Both the position numbers and the translations under genes were made by a program. A stretch of 64,000 nucleotides of DNA from Morganella morganii (GTDB taxonomy: Bacteria; Pseudomonadota; Gammaproteobacteria; Enterobacterales; Enterobacteriaceae): assembly GCF_019242955.1 (NCBI RefSeq), contig NZ_CP066129.1, positions 1 through 64,000 on the forward strand, given 5' to 3'. Positions within the stretch are counted from its first letter, which is position 1, and every line of letters begins with the position of its first letter. The notes beneath the pieces were generated by a model. That model was not told the DNA's origin, did no database searches, and saw only the letters and a program-made list of their open reading frames with translations. Below, one piece after another: positions 21,689-35,807 of the stretch.

Positions 21689-23062
21689 TTACTTCTTCAT
21701 TTTTACCGGACGTTTCCAGCCGGCAATCTGGGTTTGTCTGACCCGGCTTATCACCAGTTCATTCTCACCCACATCTTTGGTTACGGTCGTGCCGGCACCG
21801 ACAGTCGCACCTTTCCCGATAGTGACAGGCGCCACCAGCTGGGTATCAGAGCCGACAAAAACATCATCGCCGATTACCGTTTTAAATTTGTTCGCACCAT
21901 CATAATTACAGGTGATGGTTCCGGCACCGATATTCACATCATTGCCGATTTCCGCATCCCCCAGATAGCTGAGGTGCCCGGCTTTGGAGCCGGTGCCGAG
22001 TGTCGCTTTCTTCATTTCCACGAAGTTGCCGACATGGGCTTTATCCGCCAGCACAGAGCCCGGACGCAGACGGGCAAACGGCCCGACAGTACAGTCACGT
22101 GCCATTTCAGATGATTCAACCACGGTATACGGGCTGAGCACAGAGCCGTCACCGATAACACAGTCTTTCAGCACACAACCGGCGCCAATCACCACATTAT
22201 CCCCGAGGGTCACATCCCCTTCGATAATAACATTCACGTCGATGATGACATCTTTACCGTGTGTCAGGGTGCCGCGCAGATCAAAACGCGCCGGATCGAG
22301 GATCATGACACCTTCGAGTAACAGACGATCCGCCTGTTCACGCTGATAAATACGCTCCAGCGCCGCAAGCTGAAGGCGGTTATTCACCCCTTCCATTTCA
22401 CTCAGTTTTTCCGGATGAGCAGTCTCAATACGACGCCCTTCCTGATGCGCAATAGCAATAATATCGGTGATATAAAATTCACCCTGCGCATTATTGTTAT
22501 TCAGTTTTGCTAACCAGCGTTTGAGATCACCGCCGTTGGCCACCAGAATACCGGTGTTGATTTCGTTGATTTTCTGCTGTTCTTCAGAGGCATCTTTCTG
22601 TTCGATTATCCCGGTCACCTGACCGTTTTCGCGGATAATACGTCCGTAACCCGCCGGGTTATCCAGGATCACCGTCAGCAGACCAATCCCTCCTTCCGGT
22701 TTGACCGCCATCAGGCGCTCCAGGGTTTCAGCCGCAATCAGCGGAACATCGCCGTACAGCATCAGAATATCTTCGTCATCGGCAAAGTGAGGTGCAGCCT
22801 GCTGCATCGCATGCCCGGTTCCCAGCTGTTCAGCCTGTAACACCCAGTTCAGATTCTGATCCGACAGCGTATTCTGTAATAAATCACCGCCGTGTCCGTA
22901 AACCAGATGCACGTTCTGTGCGCCCAGCGAAAGGGCTGTATCAATCACATGCTGAACCATCGGTTTGCCTGCCAGGTGATGTAACACCTTCGGCAGCGCG
23001 GAGTACATCCGGGTACCTTTACCCGCAGCGAGAATTACCACACTTTTAGCATTCGTAGACAT
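21689..23062 (-). CDS. glmU: Bifunctional UDP-GlcNAc pyrophosphorylase / GlcN-1-P acetyltransferase
   Basis: Makes UDP-N-acetylglucosamine for peptidoglycan and lipopolysaccharide. From ATG 23062 ([19 protein letters not shown]) it has 457 residues, as in E. coli. The N-terminal pyrophosphorylase half carries [18 protein letters not shown]; the C-terminal half shows hexapeptide repeats of the left-handed beta helix ending in KKDVGEN-type and VSRVRQTQ sequence. An in-frame start 63 bases upstream lies in the atp terminator region and is not favoured. AGAGGAG is the ribosome site, rather far at about 13 bases. Confidence 0.98.
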   Translation of the reverse strand: MSTNAKSVVILAAGKGTRMYSALPKVLHHLAGKPMVQHVIDTALSLGAQNVHLVYGHGGDLLQNTLSDQNLNWVLQAEQLGTGHAMQQAAPHFADDEDILMLYGDVPLIAAETLERLMAVKPEGGIGLLTVILDNPAGYGRIIRENGQVTGIIEQKDASEEQQKINEINTGILVANGGDLKRWLAKLNNNNAQGEFYITDIIAIAHQEGRRIETAHPEKLSEMEGVNNRLQLAALERIYQREQADRLLLEGVMILDPARFDLRGTLTHGKDVIIDVNVIIEGDVTLGDNVVIGAGCVLKDCVIGDGSVLSPYTVVESSEMARDCTVGPFARLRPGSVLADKAHVGNFVEMKKATLGTGSKAGHLSYLGDAEIGNDVNIGAGTITCNYDGANKFKTVIGDDVFVGSDTQLVAPVTIGKGATVGAGTTVTKDVGENELVISRVRQTQIAGWKRPVKMKK

Positions 23063-23137
23063 AAGAAATCTGATCGCTCCTCTTTTAGAGTGCCAAGTAA
23101 ACCTGTTTACACACGAAAATACCACATATTTCGCAAC

Positions 23138-23172
23138 GCAAAAAAGCCAGTCAGCAGATACTGACTGGCTTT
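23138..23172 (-). terminator. Rho-independent terminator of the atp operon
   Basis: On the minus strand AAAGCCAGTCAG and CTGACTGGCTTT form a 12-base perfect stem with a six-base loop and a run of six T. It starts 20 bases after the atpC stop. Confidence 0.96.
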
Positions 23173-23191
23173 CATATTTTAACTGCCTCGG

Positions 23192-23617
23192 TTACATCAT
23201 CTTCTTGGCTAATTCGTCAATTACACGTAATTTTGCAATTGCTTTTGCCAGTTCGGCTGATGCCTGAGCATAATCCACGTCACCATGTGCTTTCCGGATG
23301 TTTTCTTCTGCGCGGCGTTTTGATTCCATCGCCAGTGCAGCATCCAGATCATTTGCACGGATAGCCGTGTCCGCAAGTACGATAACGCCGTTTGGCTGTA
23401 CTTCGAGCATTCCGCCTGAAAGGTAGATCAGCTCTTCTTCACCAAATTGCTTAACAATCCGTACCATGCCCGGTTTTATGGCAGTCAGCAGCGGGGTATG
23501 CATCGGGTAAATACCCAGCTCACCTTCACTGCCTGTCACCTGAATCTTCTGGACTAAGCCCTTAAACAGTTGTTTCTCGGCACTTACTACCGTCAGGTGA
23601 AACGTCATTGCAGACAT
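23192..23617 (-). CDS. atpC: ATP synthase F1 epsilon subunit
   Basis: Central-stalk subunit that couples rotation and can inhibit ATP hydrolysis. It has 141 residues (E. coli 139): an N-terminal beta sandwich ([42 protein letters not shown]) and a C-terminal helical hairpin ([21 protein letters not shown]). AGGAGGCT precedes the ATG. Last gene of the atp operon, 21 bases after atpD. Confidence 0.98.
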   Translation of the reverse strand: MSAMTFHLTVVSAEKQLFKGLVQKIQVTGSEGELGIYPMHTPLLTAIKPGMVRIVKQFGEEELIYLSGGMLEVQPNGVIVLADTAIRANDLDAALAMESKRRAEENIRKAHGDVDYAQASAELAKAIAKLRVIDELAKKMM

Positions 23618-23638
23618 ATCAGCCTCCTGTCAACCGGA

Positions 23639-25920
<2,282 letters not shown>

Positions 25921-25973
25921 TTGCTCTCCTCATGAACCAGACGGCCTGTACTGTTCACACAGGCCGTTTAGTA

Positions 25974-27515
25974 TTACCAGGACTGAGTCGCCTTGAAGGT
26001 ATCGAGCACGTTTTTCAACTTCGCTTCGATATCATCGTTATAGCTACCCGTCTGGTCGATTTCTTTCAGAAGATCAGCATGTTCACGAGTGGCATAGCCA
26101 ATCAGAGCAGCTTCAAACGGCACGACTTTCGAAATTTCGATATCTTCCAGGTAACCACGCTCAGCTGCATACAGTGACAGAGACTGTTGTGCCACTGACA
26201 TTGGTGCATACTGTTTCTGTTTCAGCAACTCGGTAACTTTCTGACCGTGGTCAAGTTGTTTACGGGTTGCATCATCAAGGTCAGATGCGAACTGTGAGAA
26301 CGCCGCCAGTTCACGATACTGTGCCAGAGCGGTACGGATACCACCGGACAGTTTTTTCATGATCTTGGTCTGTGCTGCACCACCCACACGGGATACGGAG
26401 ATCCCCGGGTTAACCGCAGGACGGATACCGGCGTTGAACAGCGCAGATTCCAGGAAGATCTGACCATCAGTGATGGAGATAACGTTTGTCGGAACGAACG
26501 CTGATACGTCCCCTGCCTGAGTTTCAATGATTGGCAGCGCGGTCAGAGAACCGGTTTTACCTTTCACTTCACCCTTGGTGAACGCTTCCACATATTCCGC
26601 GTTAACACGCGCAGCACGCTCCAGCAGACGGGAGTGCAGATAGAAAACGTCACCGGGATATGCTTCACGTCCCGGCGGACGACGGAGCAGCAGGGAGATC
26701 TGACGGTAAGCAACCGCTTGTTTTGACAGGTCATCATAAATGATTAACGCGTCTTCACCGCGGTCACGGAAGTATTCACCCATTGCACAACCGGAATACG
26801 GAGCCAGATATTGCAGTGCCGCAGATTCAGACGCACTCGCGACCACAACAATCGTGTTGGCCAGCGCATTGTGCTCTTCTAATTTACGGACAACGTTAGC
26901 AATAGTGGACGCTTTCTGACCAATTGCGACGTAAATACATTTGATGCCGGAATCGCGCTGGTTGATGATTGCATCGATTGCCAGTGCGGTTTTACCGGTC
27001 TGACGGTCACCGATGACCAGCTCACGCTGACCACGGCCGATTGGAATCATCGCATCGACAGACTTATAACCGGTCTGTACAGGCTGATCAACGGACTGAC
27101 GGTCGATAACACCCGGTGCGATAACTTCGACAGGTGAGAAACCATCGTGCTCAACCTGGCCTTTACCATCGATAGGCTCACCCAGGGTGTTGACCACACG
27201 GCCTAACAGGCCACGGCCAACCGGCACTTCCAGAATACGGCCGGTACATTTTACTTTCATGCCTTCTGCCAGGTCGGCATAAGGACCCATCACAACCGCA
27301 CCAACAGAGTCGCGCTCCAGGTTCAGTGCGATAGCATAACGGTTGCCCGGCAGAGAGATCATCTCACCCTGCATAACTTCGGCTAAACCGTGGATACGAA
27401 TGATACCGTCGTTGACGGAAACAATCGTACCTTCGTTGTGAGCTTCACTCACGACATTGAACTGAGCAATGCGCTGCTTGATCAGTTCGCTGATTTCGGT
27501 GGAATTCAGTTGCAT
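25974..27515 (-). CDS. atpA: ATP synthase F1 alpha subunit
   Basis: Non-catalytic nucleotide-binding subunit of F1, 513 residues as in E. coli. The P-loop [13 protein letters not shown] is near 170, with the signature [17 protein letters not shown] late. It starts [21 protein letters not shown], whose N-terminal helix binds the delta subunit. It lies 14 bases after atpH. Confidence 0.99.
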   Translation of the reverse strand: MQLNSTEISELIKQRIAQFNVVSEAHNEGTIVSVNDGIIRIHGLAEVMQGEMISLPGNRYAIALNLERDSVGAVVMGPYADLAEGMKVKCTGRILEVPVGRGLLGRVVNTLGEPIDGKGQVEHDGFSPVEVIAPGVIDRQSVDQPVQTGYKSVDAMIPIGRGQRELVIGDRQTGKTALAIDAIINQRDSGIKCIYVAIGQKASTIANVVRKLEEHNALANTIVVVASASESAALQYLAPYSGCAMGEYFRDRGEDALIIYDDLSKQAVAYRQISLLLRRPPGREAYPGDVFYLHSRLLERAARVNAEYVEAFTKGEVKGKTGSLTALPIIETQAGDVSAFVPTNVISITDGQIFLESALFNAGIRPAVNPGISVSRVGGAAQTKIMKKLSGGIRTALAQYRELAAFSQFASDLDDATRKQLDHGQKVTELLKQKQYAPMSVAQQSLSLYAAERGYLEDIEISKVVPFEAALIGYATREHADLLKEIDQTGSYNDDIEAKLKNVLDTFKATQSW

Positions 27516-27529
27516 ATGCTCCAGTCCCC

Positions 27530-28063
27530 TTAAGACTGCAAGACGTCGGTTAGACGCTCGAGTCGATTGCGAATGCTGTTGTCGATGACAAGGTCACCGG
27601 CGCGCAATACAAACCCCGCGATAACTGACTTATCAATTTTGCAATTCAGCTTAACTTTGCGTGACAGACGTTTTTCCATCGCTGCAGAAATTTTCGCCAG
27701 CTGCTGTTCATTGAGTTCGCCGGCTGAAGTGACTTCAACCTCAACAGTTGACTCCAGCGCAGCCCGCAATGTTGCGAACTGACGGCTAACTTCCGGCAGG
27801 GTCACTAAGCGACCATTCTCAGCCATGATACGAACCAGGTTCTGCACATGCTCGTCAATCTGCTCACCGCAAACAGTGATAAACGCCTGAGCCAGGGTTT
27901 CCGGAGCAAAAGAACCGGAAATCAGATCTTCGATCTGCTCATTGCGAGTCACTTCAGCGGTAAATGCCAGCATGTTCTGCCATTTTTCAACGGCCTGGTT
28001 TTCCACAGCAAAGTCAAAAGCTGCTTTGGCGTAGGGGCGAGCTACAGTAACGATTTCTGACAT
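27530..28063 (-). CDS. atpH: ATP synthase F1 delta subunit
   Basis: Peripheral-stalk subunit joining F1 alpha to Fo b. It has 177 residues, the E. coli length, with the opening [17 protein letters not shown] and the C-terminal signature [25 protein letters not shown]. It lies 12 bases after atpF. Confidence 0.98.
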   Translation of the reverse strand: MSEIVTVARPYAKAAFDFAVENQAVEKWQNMLAFTAEVTRNEQIEDLISGSFAPETLAQAFITVCGEQIDEHVQNLVRIMAENGRLVTLPEVSRQFATLRAALESTVEVEVTSAGELNEQQLAKISAAMEKRLSRKVKLNCKIDKSVIAGFVLRAGDLVIDNSIRNRLERLTDVLQS

Positions 28064-28075
28064 GCCCCATCCTCC

Positions 28076-28546
28076 TTACAGTTCAGCGACAAGTTTATCA
28101 ACGATGTCGCTGTTAGCAGCTTCATCCACGGAACGTTCAATAATTTTCTCGGCACCCGCGACAGCTAAAATGGCGACCTGTTTACGTAACTCTTCGCGAG
28201 CACGTTTGCGTTCGGCGTCAATTTCCGCCTGCGCCTGTGCTACGATTTTGCTACGCTCAACTTCCGCTTCTGCTTTTGCCTCATCGATGATCTGAGCGCG
28301 TTGTTTATTCGCTTGATCGATCAGGGCAGATGCTTCCGCTTTCGCTTTTTTCATTTGGTCGGTCGCATTGGCTTGCGCTAAGTCCAGGTCCTTTTTAGCA
28401 CGTTCTGCGGAAGATAAACCGTCAGCAATTTCTTTCTGACGTTTTTCAATGGCCGCCATGATCGGTGGCCATACATACTTCATACAGAACAAAACAAACA
28501 GGACAAACGCGATGGCCTGGCCGAGGATTGTTGCGTTAAGATTCAC
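28076..28546 (-). CDS. atpF: ATP synthase Fo b subunit
   Basis: Peripheral stator stalk, 156 residues as in E. coli. One N-terminal membrane helix ([26 protein letters not shown]) is followed by a long, charged, Ala-rich coiled coil. Confidence 0.98.
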   Translation of the reverse strand: MNLNATILGQAIAFVLFVLFCMKYVWPPIMAAIEKRQKEIADGLSSAERAKKDLDLAQANATDQMKKAKAEASALIDQANKQRAQIIDEAKAEAEVERSKIVAQAQAEIDAERKRAREELRKQVAILAVAGAEKIIERSVDEAANSDIVDKLVAEL

Positions 28547-28604
28547 AGCACAATACCTCTTTATCTAATTGAGTTGATGTAAATATCCGGGAGTGGCCGT
28601 ATCA

Positions 28605-28862
<258 letters not shown>

Positions 28863-28892
28863 TCAGTTAAATCACAGTTATTGATAATAAAA

Positions 28893-29738
<846 letters not shown>

Positions 29739-29747
29739 TTAAAACCG

Positions 29748-30125
29748 CTAACCGCTTAGCACGGCCGGTGCGATAATCTGCACGAAAAGCACCGCTAAAT
29801 AGGTCAAGACCAGTGGTGCAACTGCCGCTTTAAACACTCCTAAAGCAATCATCAGTATCGCTATCGCGAAGATAACTTTAAACCCTTCCCCCACCACAAA
29901 AAACCATGCAATCCGGTACGACTGCGGTTCCTCATGCGCTTTCTGCCGGTTACTGATCAGCAAAAAAATCGCATTCGGTATCCATGCGGCAACTCCCCCG
30001 GCAAGCGCGGAAGCCCCCCATTCGATACTTTTTATGCAAAAAAGCGCACTAAGAACAACAAACGTCATAAACTGCAAAAACAACAGTTTTTTGGTCAATT
30101 TTCCGTTGAAAAGGGAGACAGACAT
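29748..30125 (-). CDS. atpI: ATP synthase assembly protein AtpI
   Basis: Small four-helix membrane protein encoded first in the atp operon; in other bacteria it aids c-ring assembly. The ATG at 30125 gives MSVSLFNGKLTKKLLF, matching the E. coli start MSVSLV, and 125 residues. An in-frame ATG at 30149 is an alternative. GGAGA lies about 12 bases upstream. Confidence 0.93.
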   Translation of the reverse strand: MSVSLFNGKLTKKLLFLQFMTFVVLSALFCIKSIEWGASALAGGVAAWIPNAIFLLISNRQKAHEEPQSYRIAWFFVVGEGFKVIFAIAILMIALGVFKAAVAPLVLTYLAVLFVQIIAPAVLSG

Positions 30126-30177
30126 GACATTTAGTTTCTCCGTGTGCACCTTCCGGGGTCAGGCTTACTGAATGATG

Positions 30178-30252
30178 TATAAAACTGCCTTTGAGCGAGA
30201 GTGTCAAGAGACAAAAACGTGCAAATTATACGGGCAGCCAGATTGTTTTCAA
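30178..30252 (-). promoter_or_regulatory. Tandem candidate promoters of the atp operon
   Basis: On the minus strand, TTGAAA (30247-30252) and a perfect TATAAT (30225-30230) are spaced by 16 bases. About 45 bases closer to atpI, a perfect TTGACA (30202-30207) has a TTTATA (30178-30183) at 18 bases. Either or both could drive the operon. Confidence 0.6.
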
Positions 30253-30649
30253 TCAATAAGTAGCGAAAAAGTGAATAAAAATTTAATTTCTTTGCCGCCG
30301 CCACAAATCGTACAAAAAATAGAGTCTACCCTACCTCGGAATACGACGTGCAACTCATTTCTGAAACGTGACAAAAATCACATAACATAAAATACATTAG
30401 TTGAATTAACATTTTATAGCGATTAGCAGCTGTAAAAATAGCAATATCAATCAATCAGTTAATCAAAAAAATAAATATTTAACTGATATTTACAGATTAA
30501 TTTTAAATAAAATAAATAATTTTGAAATAATACGTTATCCGTAAAAACGATTCGGCATAAAATTTTTCGCAGATAAACTTGCCGGAAAGTAACCAATCAG
30601 CCGTTGTTACTTTGTAACGGCCCGGTTACGCATTTTATTTTCGTCTCCG
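30253..30649. other. AT-rich spacer between the atp promoter and the rsmG terminator
   Basis: About 400 bases with no supported gene. A 72-codon plus-strand frame that starts at 30172 and enters this stretch overlaps the atp promoters and has no recognisable features. Confidence 0.6.
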
Positions 30650-30695
30650 GAAAAACAAAGGGACGGTGCAGAAAATGCGCTGACTCCGTCCCCTT
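30650..30695 (-). terminator. Rho-independent terminator of mnmG-rsmG
   Basis: On the minus strand AAGGGGACGG and CCGTCCCTT pair around a long loop (itself partly structured, GCGCATTTTCTGCAC) and are followed by TGTTTTT. It lies 34 bases after the rsmG stop. Confidence 0.8.
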
Positions 30696-30728
30696 AAAAA
30701 TATTTCTGTTTTTTGACGTACAGCAAAC

Positions 30729-31355
30729 TCAGTTTGGCTTAAGAATCACCAGATGACGCTGTTCATCAAGTTGCGGCACGACCAGTTTTTCGACACTGAC
30801 GAGAGAAATACCGGCCGGTAACCGGGTCAGTTCCTCTTCCGGCACACTGCCTTTCAGTGCAAAAAAGCGTCCGGTTCCGGATGCCGGCAGGTGATGACAC
30901 CAGCTGAGCATATCGTCCAGTGATGCAAACGCACGACTGATAACCCCGTCAAATGGTTTGCCCTGATACTCTTCCACGCGGCTCTGAACCGGTTCGATAT
31001 TTGTCAGCCCCAGTTCATGCTGAACCTGTTTCAGGAAGCGCACACGCTTGCCCAGGCTGTCGAGCAGGACAAAGTGAGACTCAGGCCGGACAATCGCCAG
31101 CGGCACGCCGGGAAGCCCGGGACCGGTTCCGACATCAATAAACCGGCTGCCGGTCAGATGCGGCTCCACCACAATGCTGTCCATGATATGACGCACCAGC
31201 ATCTGCTCCGGCTGACGGACAGAGGTCAGGTTATAGGCCTTGTTCCATTTGTGAAGCATCTCCACATAACCGGTCAGCTGCTGTTTCTGCTGATCGGTCA
31301 GCCGGATGTCCGTACTGCGCAGCAATGCGGTAAGTTGTTGCTGTAAATCACTCAT
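30729..31355 (-). CDS. rsmG: 16S rRNA (guanine527-N7)-methyltransferase
   Basis: SAM-dependent methylation of G527 in 16S rRNA; loss gives low-level streptomycin resistance. It has 208 residues (E. coli 207), with the SAM motif [17 protein letters not shown] and [13 protein letters not shown]. It lies three bases after mnmG and is co-transcribed with it. Confidence 0.97.
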   Translation of the reverse strand: MSDLQQQLTALLRSTDIRLTDQQKQQLTGYVEMLHKWNKAYNLTSVRQPEQMLVRHIMDSIVVEPHLTGSRFIDVGTGPGLPGVPLAIVRPESHFVLLDSLGKRVRFLKQVQHELGLTNIEPVQSRVEEYQGKPFDGVISRAFASLDDMLSWCHHLPASGTGRFFALKGSVPEEELTRLPAGISLVSVEKLVVPQLDEQRHLVILKPN

Positions 31356-31358
31356 CCG

Positions 31359-33248
31359 TTATGCACTCCGGCGCAGGAGGCCCTGCTTTTTCAGCCAGAC
31401 CAGCAGAATCGAAATGGCGGCCGGTGTGATACCGGAGATCCGCGATGCCTGACCGATCGATGTCGGTTTGTGGTCGTTCAGTTTAGCCACCACTTCGTTG
31501 GAAAGTCCGCTCACCTGTTTGTAATCGAGATCAACAGGCAGTGTGGCGTTCTCATTACGCAGCTGGCGCTGAATTTCGTCCTGCTGGCGGGAGATATACC
31601 CCTCGTATTTCACCTGGATTTCCACCTGCTGTGCTGCGGCCGGTGAATCAACGCCCGGCGCGAAATCACTCAGGGTCATCAGGCGGTTATAGTCCATTTC
31701 CGGACGGCGGAGAAGATCCTCCCCGGTCGCTTCTTTGGAAAGAGGGGTATTCAGGATCGCGTTGATCTCTTTCACGCTTTCGGATTGCGGATGAACGCGG
31801 ATGTCTCTCAGGCGCTGACGTTCTTTCTCGATCAGCTCCATTTTTTCGCTGAAGTGCGCCCAGCGGGCGTCATCCACCAGTCCGAGTTCACGGCCTTTTT
31901 CCGTCAGACGGGCATCTGCGTTGTCTTCACGCAGCATCAGACGGTATTCCGCCCGTGAGGTAAACATCCGGTACGGCTCTTTGGTGCCGAGTGTGCACAG
32001 GTCGTCCACCAGCACGCCGATATAAGCCTGATCACGGCGCGGGAACCAGCCTTCCTGATCAGCAGAATAGCGGGCGGCGTTCAGACCGGCCAGCAGCCCC
32101 TGGGCAGCAGCTTCCTCATAACCGGTGGTGCCGTTGATTTGTCCGGCAAAGAACAGGCCGTGCAGATATTTGCTTTCCAGGGTTTGTTTCAGGTCGCGCG
32201 GGTCAAAGAAATCATACTCGATAGCATAGCCCGGACGCATAATCCGTGCGTTTTCCATGCCTTTCATCGAGTGAACAATCTGCATCTGCACATCAAACGG
32301 TAAGCTGGTGGAGATACCGTTCGGATAAATTTCATGGCTGGTCAGCCCTTCCGGCTCCAGGAAGATCTGATGCTGGTTACGATCCGCAAACCGCATTACT
32401 TTATCCTCAATGGACGGGCAGTATCGCGGGCCGATCCCCTCGATCACACCGGCATACATCGGGCTGCGATCAAGGTTATTGCGGATCACTTCATGGGTTT
32501 TTTCATTGGTGTAGGTGATGTGGCACGGCATCTGTTCCGGATGTTCATCCGCACTGCCCATGAAGGAGAATACCGGCATCGGGTTGTCACCAAATTGCGG
32601 TGTCAGCCGGGCAAAATCGATAGTCCGTGCATCAATACGCGGTGGTGTTCCTGTTTTCAGGCGTCCGACACGCAGCGGCAGTTCCCGCAGACGGTGTGAG
32701 AGTGAAACTGACGGCGGATCACCGGCACGGCCGCCGCTGTAGTTTTCCAGTCCGATATGAATTTTGCCGTCCAGGAATGTCCCGACAGTCAGTACCACCG
32801 ATTTGGCTCTGAATTTCAGTCCCATCCGGGTTACCGCACCGGTAACAATATCGTTTTCAACGATAAGATCTTCAACCGGCTGCTGGAAGATCATCAGGTT
32901 AGGCTGGTTTTCCAGCGCAGTACGAACGGCCAGCCGGTAAAGCACACGGTCAGCCTGAGCACGGGTGGCATGGACTGCCGGCCCTTTGCTGGCGTTCAGG
33001 GTTCTGAACTGAATACCCGCACGGTCAGTGGCATGTGCCATTAATCCGCCGAGTGCATCGATCTCTTTAACCAGATGCCCTTTACCGATCCCACCGATAG
33101 CAGGGTTGCAGGACATCTGACCCAGAGTGTCGATATTGTGAGTCAGTAAAAGTGTTTGACGGCCCATACGTGCCGCTGCCATTGCAGCTTCAGTACCGGC
33201 GTGGCCACCGCCGATAACAATGACGTCAAAATGATCCGGATAAAACAT
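31359..33248 (-). CDS. mnmG: tRNA uridine-5-carboxymethylaminomethyl modification enzyme
   Basis: FAD protein that, with MnmE, modifies the wobble uridine of several tRNAs. It has 629 residues, as in E. coli (gidA). The FAD-binding [17 protein letters not shown] is near residue 13, with [24 protein letters not shown] and [21 protein letters not shown]. It begins 100 bases left of oriC and is transcribed away from it, as in E. coli, where its transcription affects initiation. Confidence 0.99.
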   Translation of the reverse strand: MFYPDHFDVIVIGGGHAGTEAAMAAARMGRQTLLLTHNIDTLGQMSCNPAIGGIGKGHLVKEIDALGGLMAHATDRAGIQFRTLNASKGPAVHATRAQADRVLYRLAVRTALENQPNLMIFQQPVEDLIVENDIVTGAVTRMGLKFRAKSVVLTVGTFLDGKIHIGLENYSGGRAGDPPSVSLSHRLRELPLRVGRLKTGTPPRIDARTIDFARLTPQFGDNPMPVFSFMGSADEHPEQMPCHITYTNEKTHEVIRNNLDRSPMYAGVIEGIGPRYCPSIEDKVMRFADRNQHQIFLEPEGLTSHEIYPNGISTSLPFDVQMQIVHSMKGMENARIMRPGYAIEYDFFDPRDLKQTLESKYLHGLFFAGQINGTTGYEEAAAQGLLAGLNAARYSADQEGWFPRRDQAYIGVLVDDLCTLGTKEPYRMFTSRAEYRLMLREDNADARLTEKGRELGLVDDARWAHFSEKMELIEKERQRLRDIRVHPQSESVKEINAILNTPLSKEATGEDLLRRPEMDYNRLMTLSDFAPGVDSPAAAQQVEIQVKYEGYISRQQDEIQRQLRNENATLPVDLDYKQVSGLSNEVVAKLNDHKPTSIGQASRISGITPAAISILLVWLKKQGLLRRSA

Positions 33249-33349
33249 GTTAAACCTTCATTACAAAATGCAGTAGTGCATCGGGGGAGAGAATATAACT
33301 CAACTCTTGCCGTCTGACCATGAGCGGTAAAGACGCAGGTAATTATATA

Positions 33350-33605
33350 AAGATCTTTTTATTTAAAGATCTCTTTATTAGATCTTTTATTAGGATCGCG
33401 ATCCTCTGTGGATAAGTGATAAATCCCCATAAAGATCATAAAACTGTAAAGGATCATTTCCTGTGCAGTACCGTTGATCCTGTTCAGTATAAGCTGGGGT
33501 CAAAACGGGTACTTATTCACAGGGCCTGGCGGAGAGTGATCTTATACAGTGAATAACTACGGGTTGATCGCAAGTTGATCCCCGAGTTATCCACAGTTGA
33601 TCGCT
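33350..33605. other. oriC: Chromosomal origin of replication oriC
   Basis: The sequence aligns in order with E. coli oriC. Three AT-rich 13-mers lie at 33352-33364, 33368-33380 and 33381-33393 (GATCT-type starts). DnaA boxes follow: R1 TGTGGATAA at 33407-33415, R2-like TTATTCACA at 33513-33521 and R4 TTATCCACA at 33587-33595, with an R3-like GTGAATAAC near 33550. About a dozen GATC sites for Dam methylation and SeqA are present, and an IHF-type stretch follows R1. Flanking mnmG and mioC confirm it. Confidence 0.97.
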
Positions 33606-33620
33606 GTTTTTATCAGCAAA

Positions 33621-34064
33621 TCAGAGTAAATTTTTCCATTCTTCGATCCAGATCTCAGCCGGATCTTCAGGAATATCGTGTTTCTGGATATCAATTTCGA
33701 GTGACTGACCGATTTTTTCCGCACCTAAAGAGGCAAGAAGGGTATCCAGTGTACGGACCGCACCACAGAACGTGTCATATTCACTGCTGCCGATTCCGAT
33801 GGCACCGTAACGGACAGTGCTGAGATCAGGCTGCTGTTCACGCAGTGCATCGGCAAACGACTGTATATTTTCAGGGAGATCACCGGCACCGTGTGTGGAG
33901 GTGACTATTAACCAGGTACTGTTCTGCTGCGGCACGTCATCCGCTTCAGGCCCGTGCTGCACATCTGTGGTAAAACCGGCGTTTTCCAGTATTTCAGCAA
34001 CATGTTCAGCGACATATTCTGCGCTGCCCATTGTACTGCCTGTGATGAGAGTAACTGTGGTCAT
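33621..34064 (-). CDS. mioC: Flavodoxin-like protein MioC
   Basis: FMN-binding flavodoxin, 147 residues as in E. coli, reported to support biotin synthase activity. The N-terminal FMN phosphate loop reads TLITGSTMGSAEYVAEHVAE; downstream are STHGAGDLPENI and GIGSSEYDTFCGA. Transcription runs towards oriC, as in E. coli, where it can influence initiation. Confidence 0.96.
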   Translation of the reverse strand: MTTVTLITGSTMGSAEYVAEHVAEILENAGFTTDVQHGPEADDVPQQNSTWLIVTSTHGAGDLPENIQSFADALREQQPDLSTVRYGAIGIGSSEYDTFCGAVRTLDTLLASLGAEKIGQSLEIDIQKHDIPEDPAEIWIEEWKNLL

Positions 34065-34122
34065 GGTGATCCCCTGCTGTAAAGAGCGGCTATTGTACGC
34101 TGTGAAACAGCTGGGATCTACC

Positions 34123-34131
34123 TGTGGATAA
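34123..34131 (+). promoter_or_regulatory. DnaA box upstream of mioC
   Basis: A consensus TGTGGATAA lies about 60 bases before the mioC start. In E. coli a DnaA box in the mioC promoter represses that gene, and the position here fits the same control. Confidence 0.75.
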
Positions 34132-34154
34132 TGTGGTTATAAGAAATTTTTTTT

Positions 34155-34616
34155 TTACGGGCGGATCGTCCGTATGATCGGATTCTGTAAGGAGATCAGG
34201 GTTTCAGTGGACTGTATCTCATCAATACTCTGTATCTTGTTGATAAGTACGTCCTGCAAAGATTCTATTGTTTTGCACATCACCTTTATAAAAATGCTGT
34301 ATTGCCCGGTGGTGTAATAGACTTCCACCACTTCATCCAGCTTATCGAGTTTTTTGAGGGCAGCGGGATAATCTTTGGCACTTTTCAGGATGATGCCGAT
34401 AAAGCAGGTCACATCAAATCCCAGCTGCTTTTCACTGATATCCACCCGGGTACCGGTGATAATACCTGCCTGTTTCATTTTCTCGACCCGGACATGAATG
34501 GTGCCGGGACTGACGGCAAACTTTTTCGCCAGTTCGGCGTAAGGTGTGCGGGCATTCGCCATTAAAGCGTGAAGTATGTCACGGTCCAGATTGTCGATCT
34601 GATAAATTTCGGCCAT
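34155..34616 (-). CDS. asnC: Lrp/AsnC-family regulator AsnC
   Basis: Transcription activator of asnA whose effect is relieved by asparagine; it also controls its own gene. It has 153 residues: an N-terminal helix-turn-helix (LDRDILHALMANARTPYAELAKKF, VSPGTIHVRVEKMKQAGIITG) and a C-terminal ligand-sensing domain. Divergent from asnA, with a shared 163-base control region. Confidence 0.97.
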   Translation of the reverse strand: MAEIYQIDNLDRDILHALMANARTPYAELAKKFAVSPGTIHVRVEKMKQAGIITGTRVDISEKQLGFDVTCFIGIILKSAKDYPAALKKLDKLDEVVEVYYTTGQYSIFIKVMCKTIESLQDVLINKIQSIDEIQSTETLISLQNPIIRTIRP

Positions 34617-34637
34617 TTTATGCCCCTTAAATTAACG

Positions 34638-34671
34638 AAAATTCATTTTTAGCATCATAAAAATGAATTTT
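34638..34671. promoter_or_regulatory. Inverted repeat between asnC and asnA, likely AsnC operator
   Basis: AAAATTCATTTTTA and TAAAAATGAATTTT form a perfect 14-base inverted repeat with a six-base spacer, 21 bases before asnC and about 110 before asnA. AT-rich palindromes are typical Lrp/AsnC sites. Confidence 0.65.
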
Positions 34672-34779
34672 ATAAATAGCAAAGGGTATTTTTGCTAAAG
34701 GATATTGAATTTATACCCCATTCTGTTGCTTAATCTATTTCACAGGCAATACATGTTCCGCATATCAAGGATTATTATC

Positions 34780-35772
34780 ATGGAAAAATCATTCATCCGA
34801 CAGCAGCAGCAAATCAGCTTCGTGAAGTCATATTTCTCACGTCTGCTGGAAAAACAACTGGGCCTTATTGAAGTCCAGGGGCCAATCTTAAGCCGCGTGG
34901 GTGATGGTACTCAGGATAATTTATCCGGCAGCGAGAAAGCGGTTCAGGTGAAAGTTAAATCATTGCCGGGCTCAACCTTTGAAGTCGTGCATTCACTGGC
35001 TAAATGGAAACGCAAAACCTTAGGGCGTTTTGATTTTCTGCCGGGTCAGGGTCTGTACACCGACATGAAAGCGTTGCGTCCTGATGAGGATCGCTTAACC
35101 CCAATCCATTCTGTCTATGTTGATCAGTGGGACTGGGAAAAAGTGATGGCAGATAAGGAGCGTACGCTGCCTTATCTGAAGCAGACAGTGAGTAAAATAT
35201 ATCAGACAATAAAAGAAACAGAACTTGCAGTAAGTAAGGAATTTGGTCTGACACCGTTCCTGCCGGACCAAATTCATTTTATTCACTCTGAAGAGCTGCT
35301 TGCGCGTTATCCGGACCTGGATGCCAAAGGTCGTGAACGTGCCATCGCGAAAGAACTGGGTGCCGTATTCTTAATCGGTATCGGCGGTAAATTATCTCAT
35401 GGTGAGTCCCATGATGTCCGTGCACCGGATTATGATGACTGGACCACTGAGAACAGTGACGGTTACAAAGGCCTGAACGGGGATATCCTCGTATGGAACC
35501 CGGTTTTACAGGATGCGTTTGAGTTATCCTCAATGGGTATCCGCGTCGACCCGGTCACCCTGGCGCGTCAGCTGGAGCTGACCGGCCAGCAGGTACGGAT
35601 GGAGCTGGACTGGCACAAATCGCTGGCAGCCGGTGAAATGCCGCAGACTATCGGCGGCGGGATCGGCCAGTCACGTCTGGTGATGTTACTGCTCCAGCGC
35701 AGCCATATCGGCCAGGTGCAGTGCAGTGTGTGGGCACCGGAAGTACGTGAAACCATCTCTGATATGCTGTAA
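34780..35772 (+). CDS. asnA: Aspartate-ammonia ligase
   Basis: ATP-dependent synthesis of asparagine from aspartate and ammonia. The ATG at 34780 gives 330 residues, the E. coli length, with [19 protein letters not shown] aligned to the known N-terminus; the longer upstream frame is ignored. Motifs include [30 protein letters not shown] and the class II synthetase-like [14 protein letters not shown]. Confidence 0.98.
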   Translation: MEKSFIRQQQQISFVKSYFSRLLEKQLGLIEVQGPILSRVGDGTQDNLSGSEKAVQVKVKSLPGSTFEVVHSLAKWKRKTLGRFDFLPGQGLYTDMKALRPDEDRLTPIHSVYVDQWDWEKVMADKERTLPYLKQTVSKIYQTIKETELAVSKEFGLTPFLPDQIHFIHSEELLARYPDLDAKGRERAIAKELGAVFLIGIGGKLSHGESHDVRAPDYDDWTTENSDGYKGLNGDILVWNPVLQDAFELSSMGIRVDPVTLARQLELTGQQVRMELDWHKSLAAGEMPQTIGGGIGQSRLVMLLLQRSHIGQVQCSVWAPEVRETISDML

Positions 35773-35785
35773 TACTTTTGCTGTA

Positions 35786-35807
35786 CGGTGAGCCCGGAGG
35801 CTCACCG
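35786..35807 (+). terminator. Hairpin between convergent asnA and viaA
   Basis: CGGTGAGCC and GGCTCACCG form a nine-base perfect stem with a CGGA tetraloop, 13 bases after the asnA stop. It overlaps the viaA stop codon and lacks a T run on the plus strand. Confidence 0.5.

Noticed and set aside
30172-30390. 72-codon plus-strand frame upstream of atpI
   Set aside because: It covers the predicted atp promoters, lacks a ribosome site and resembles no family.
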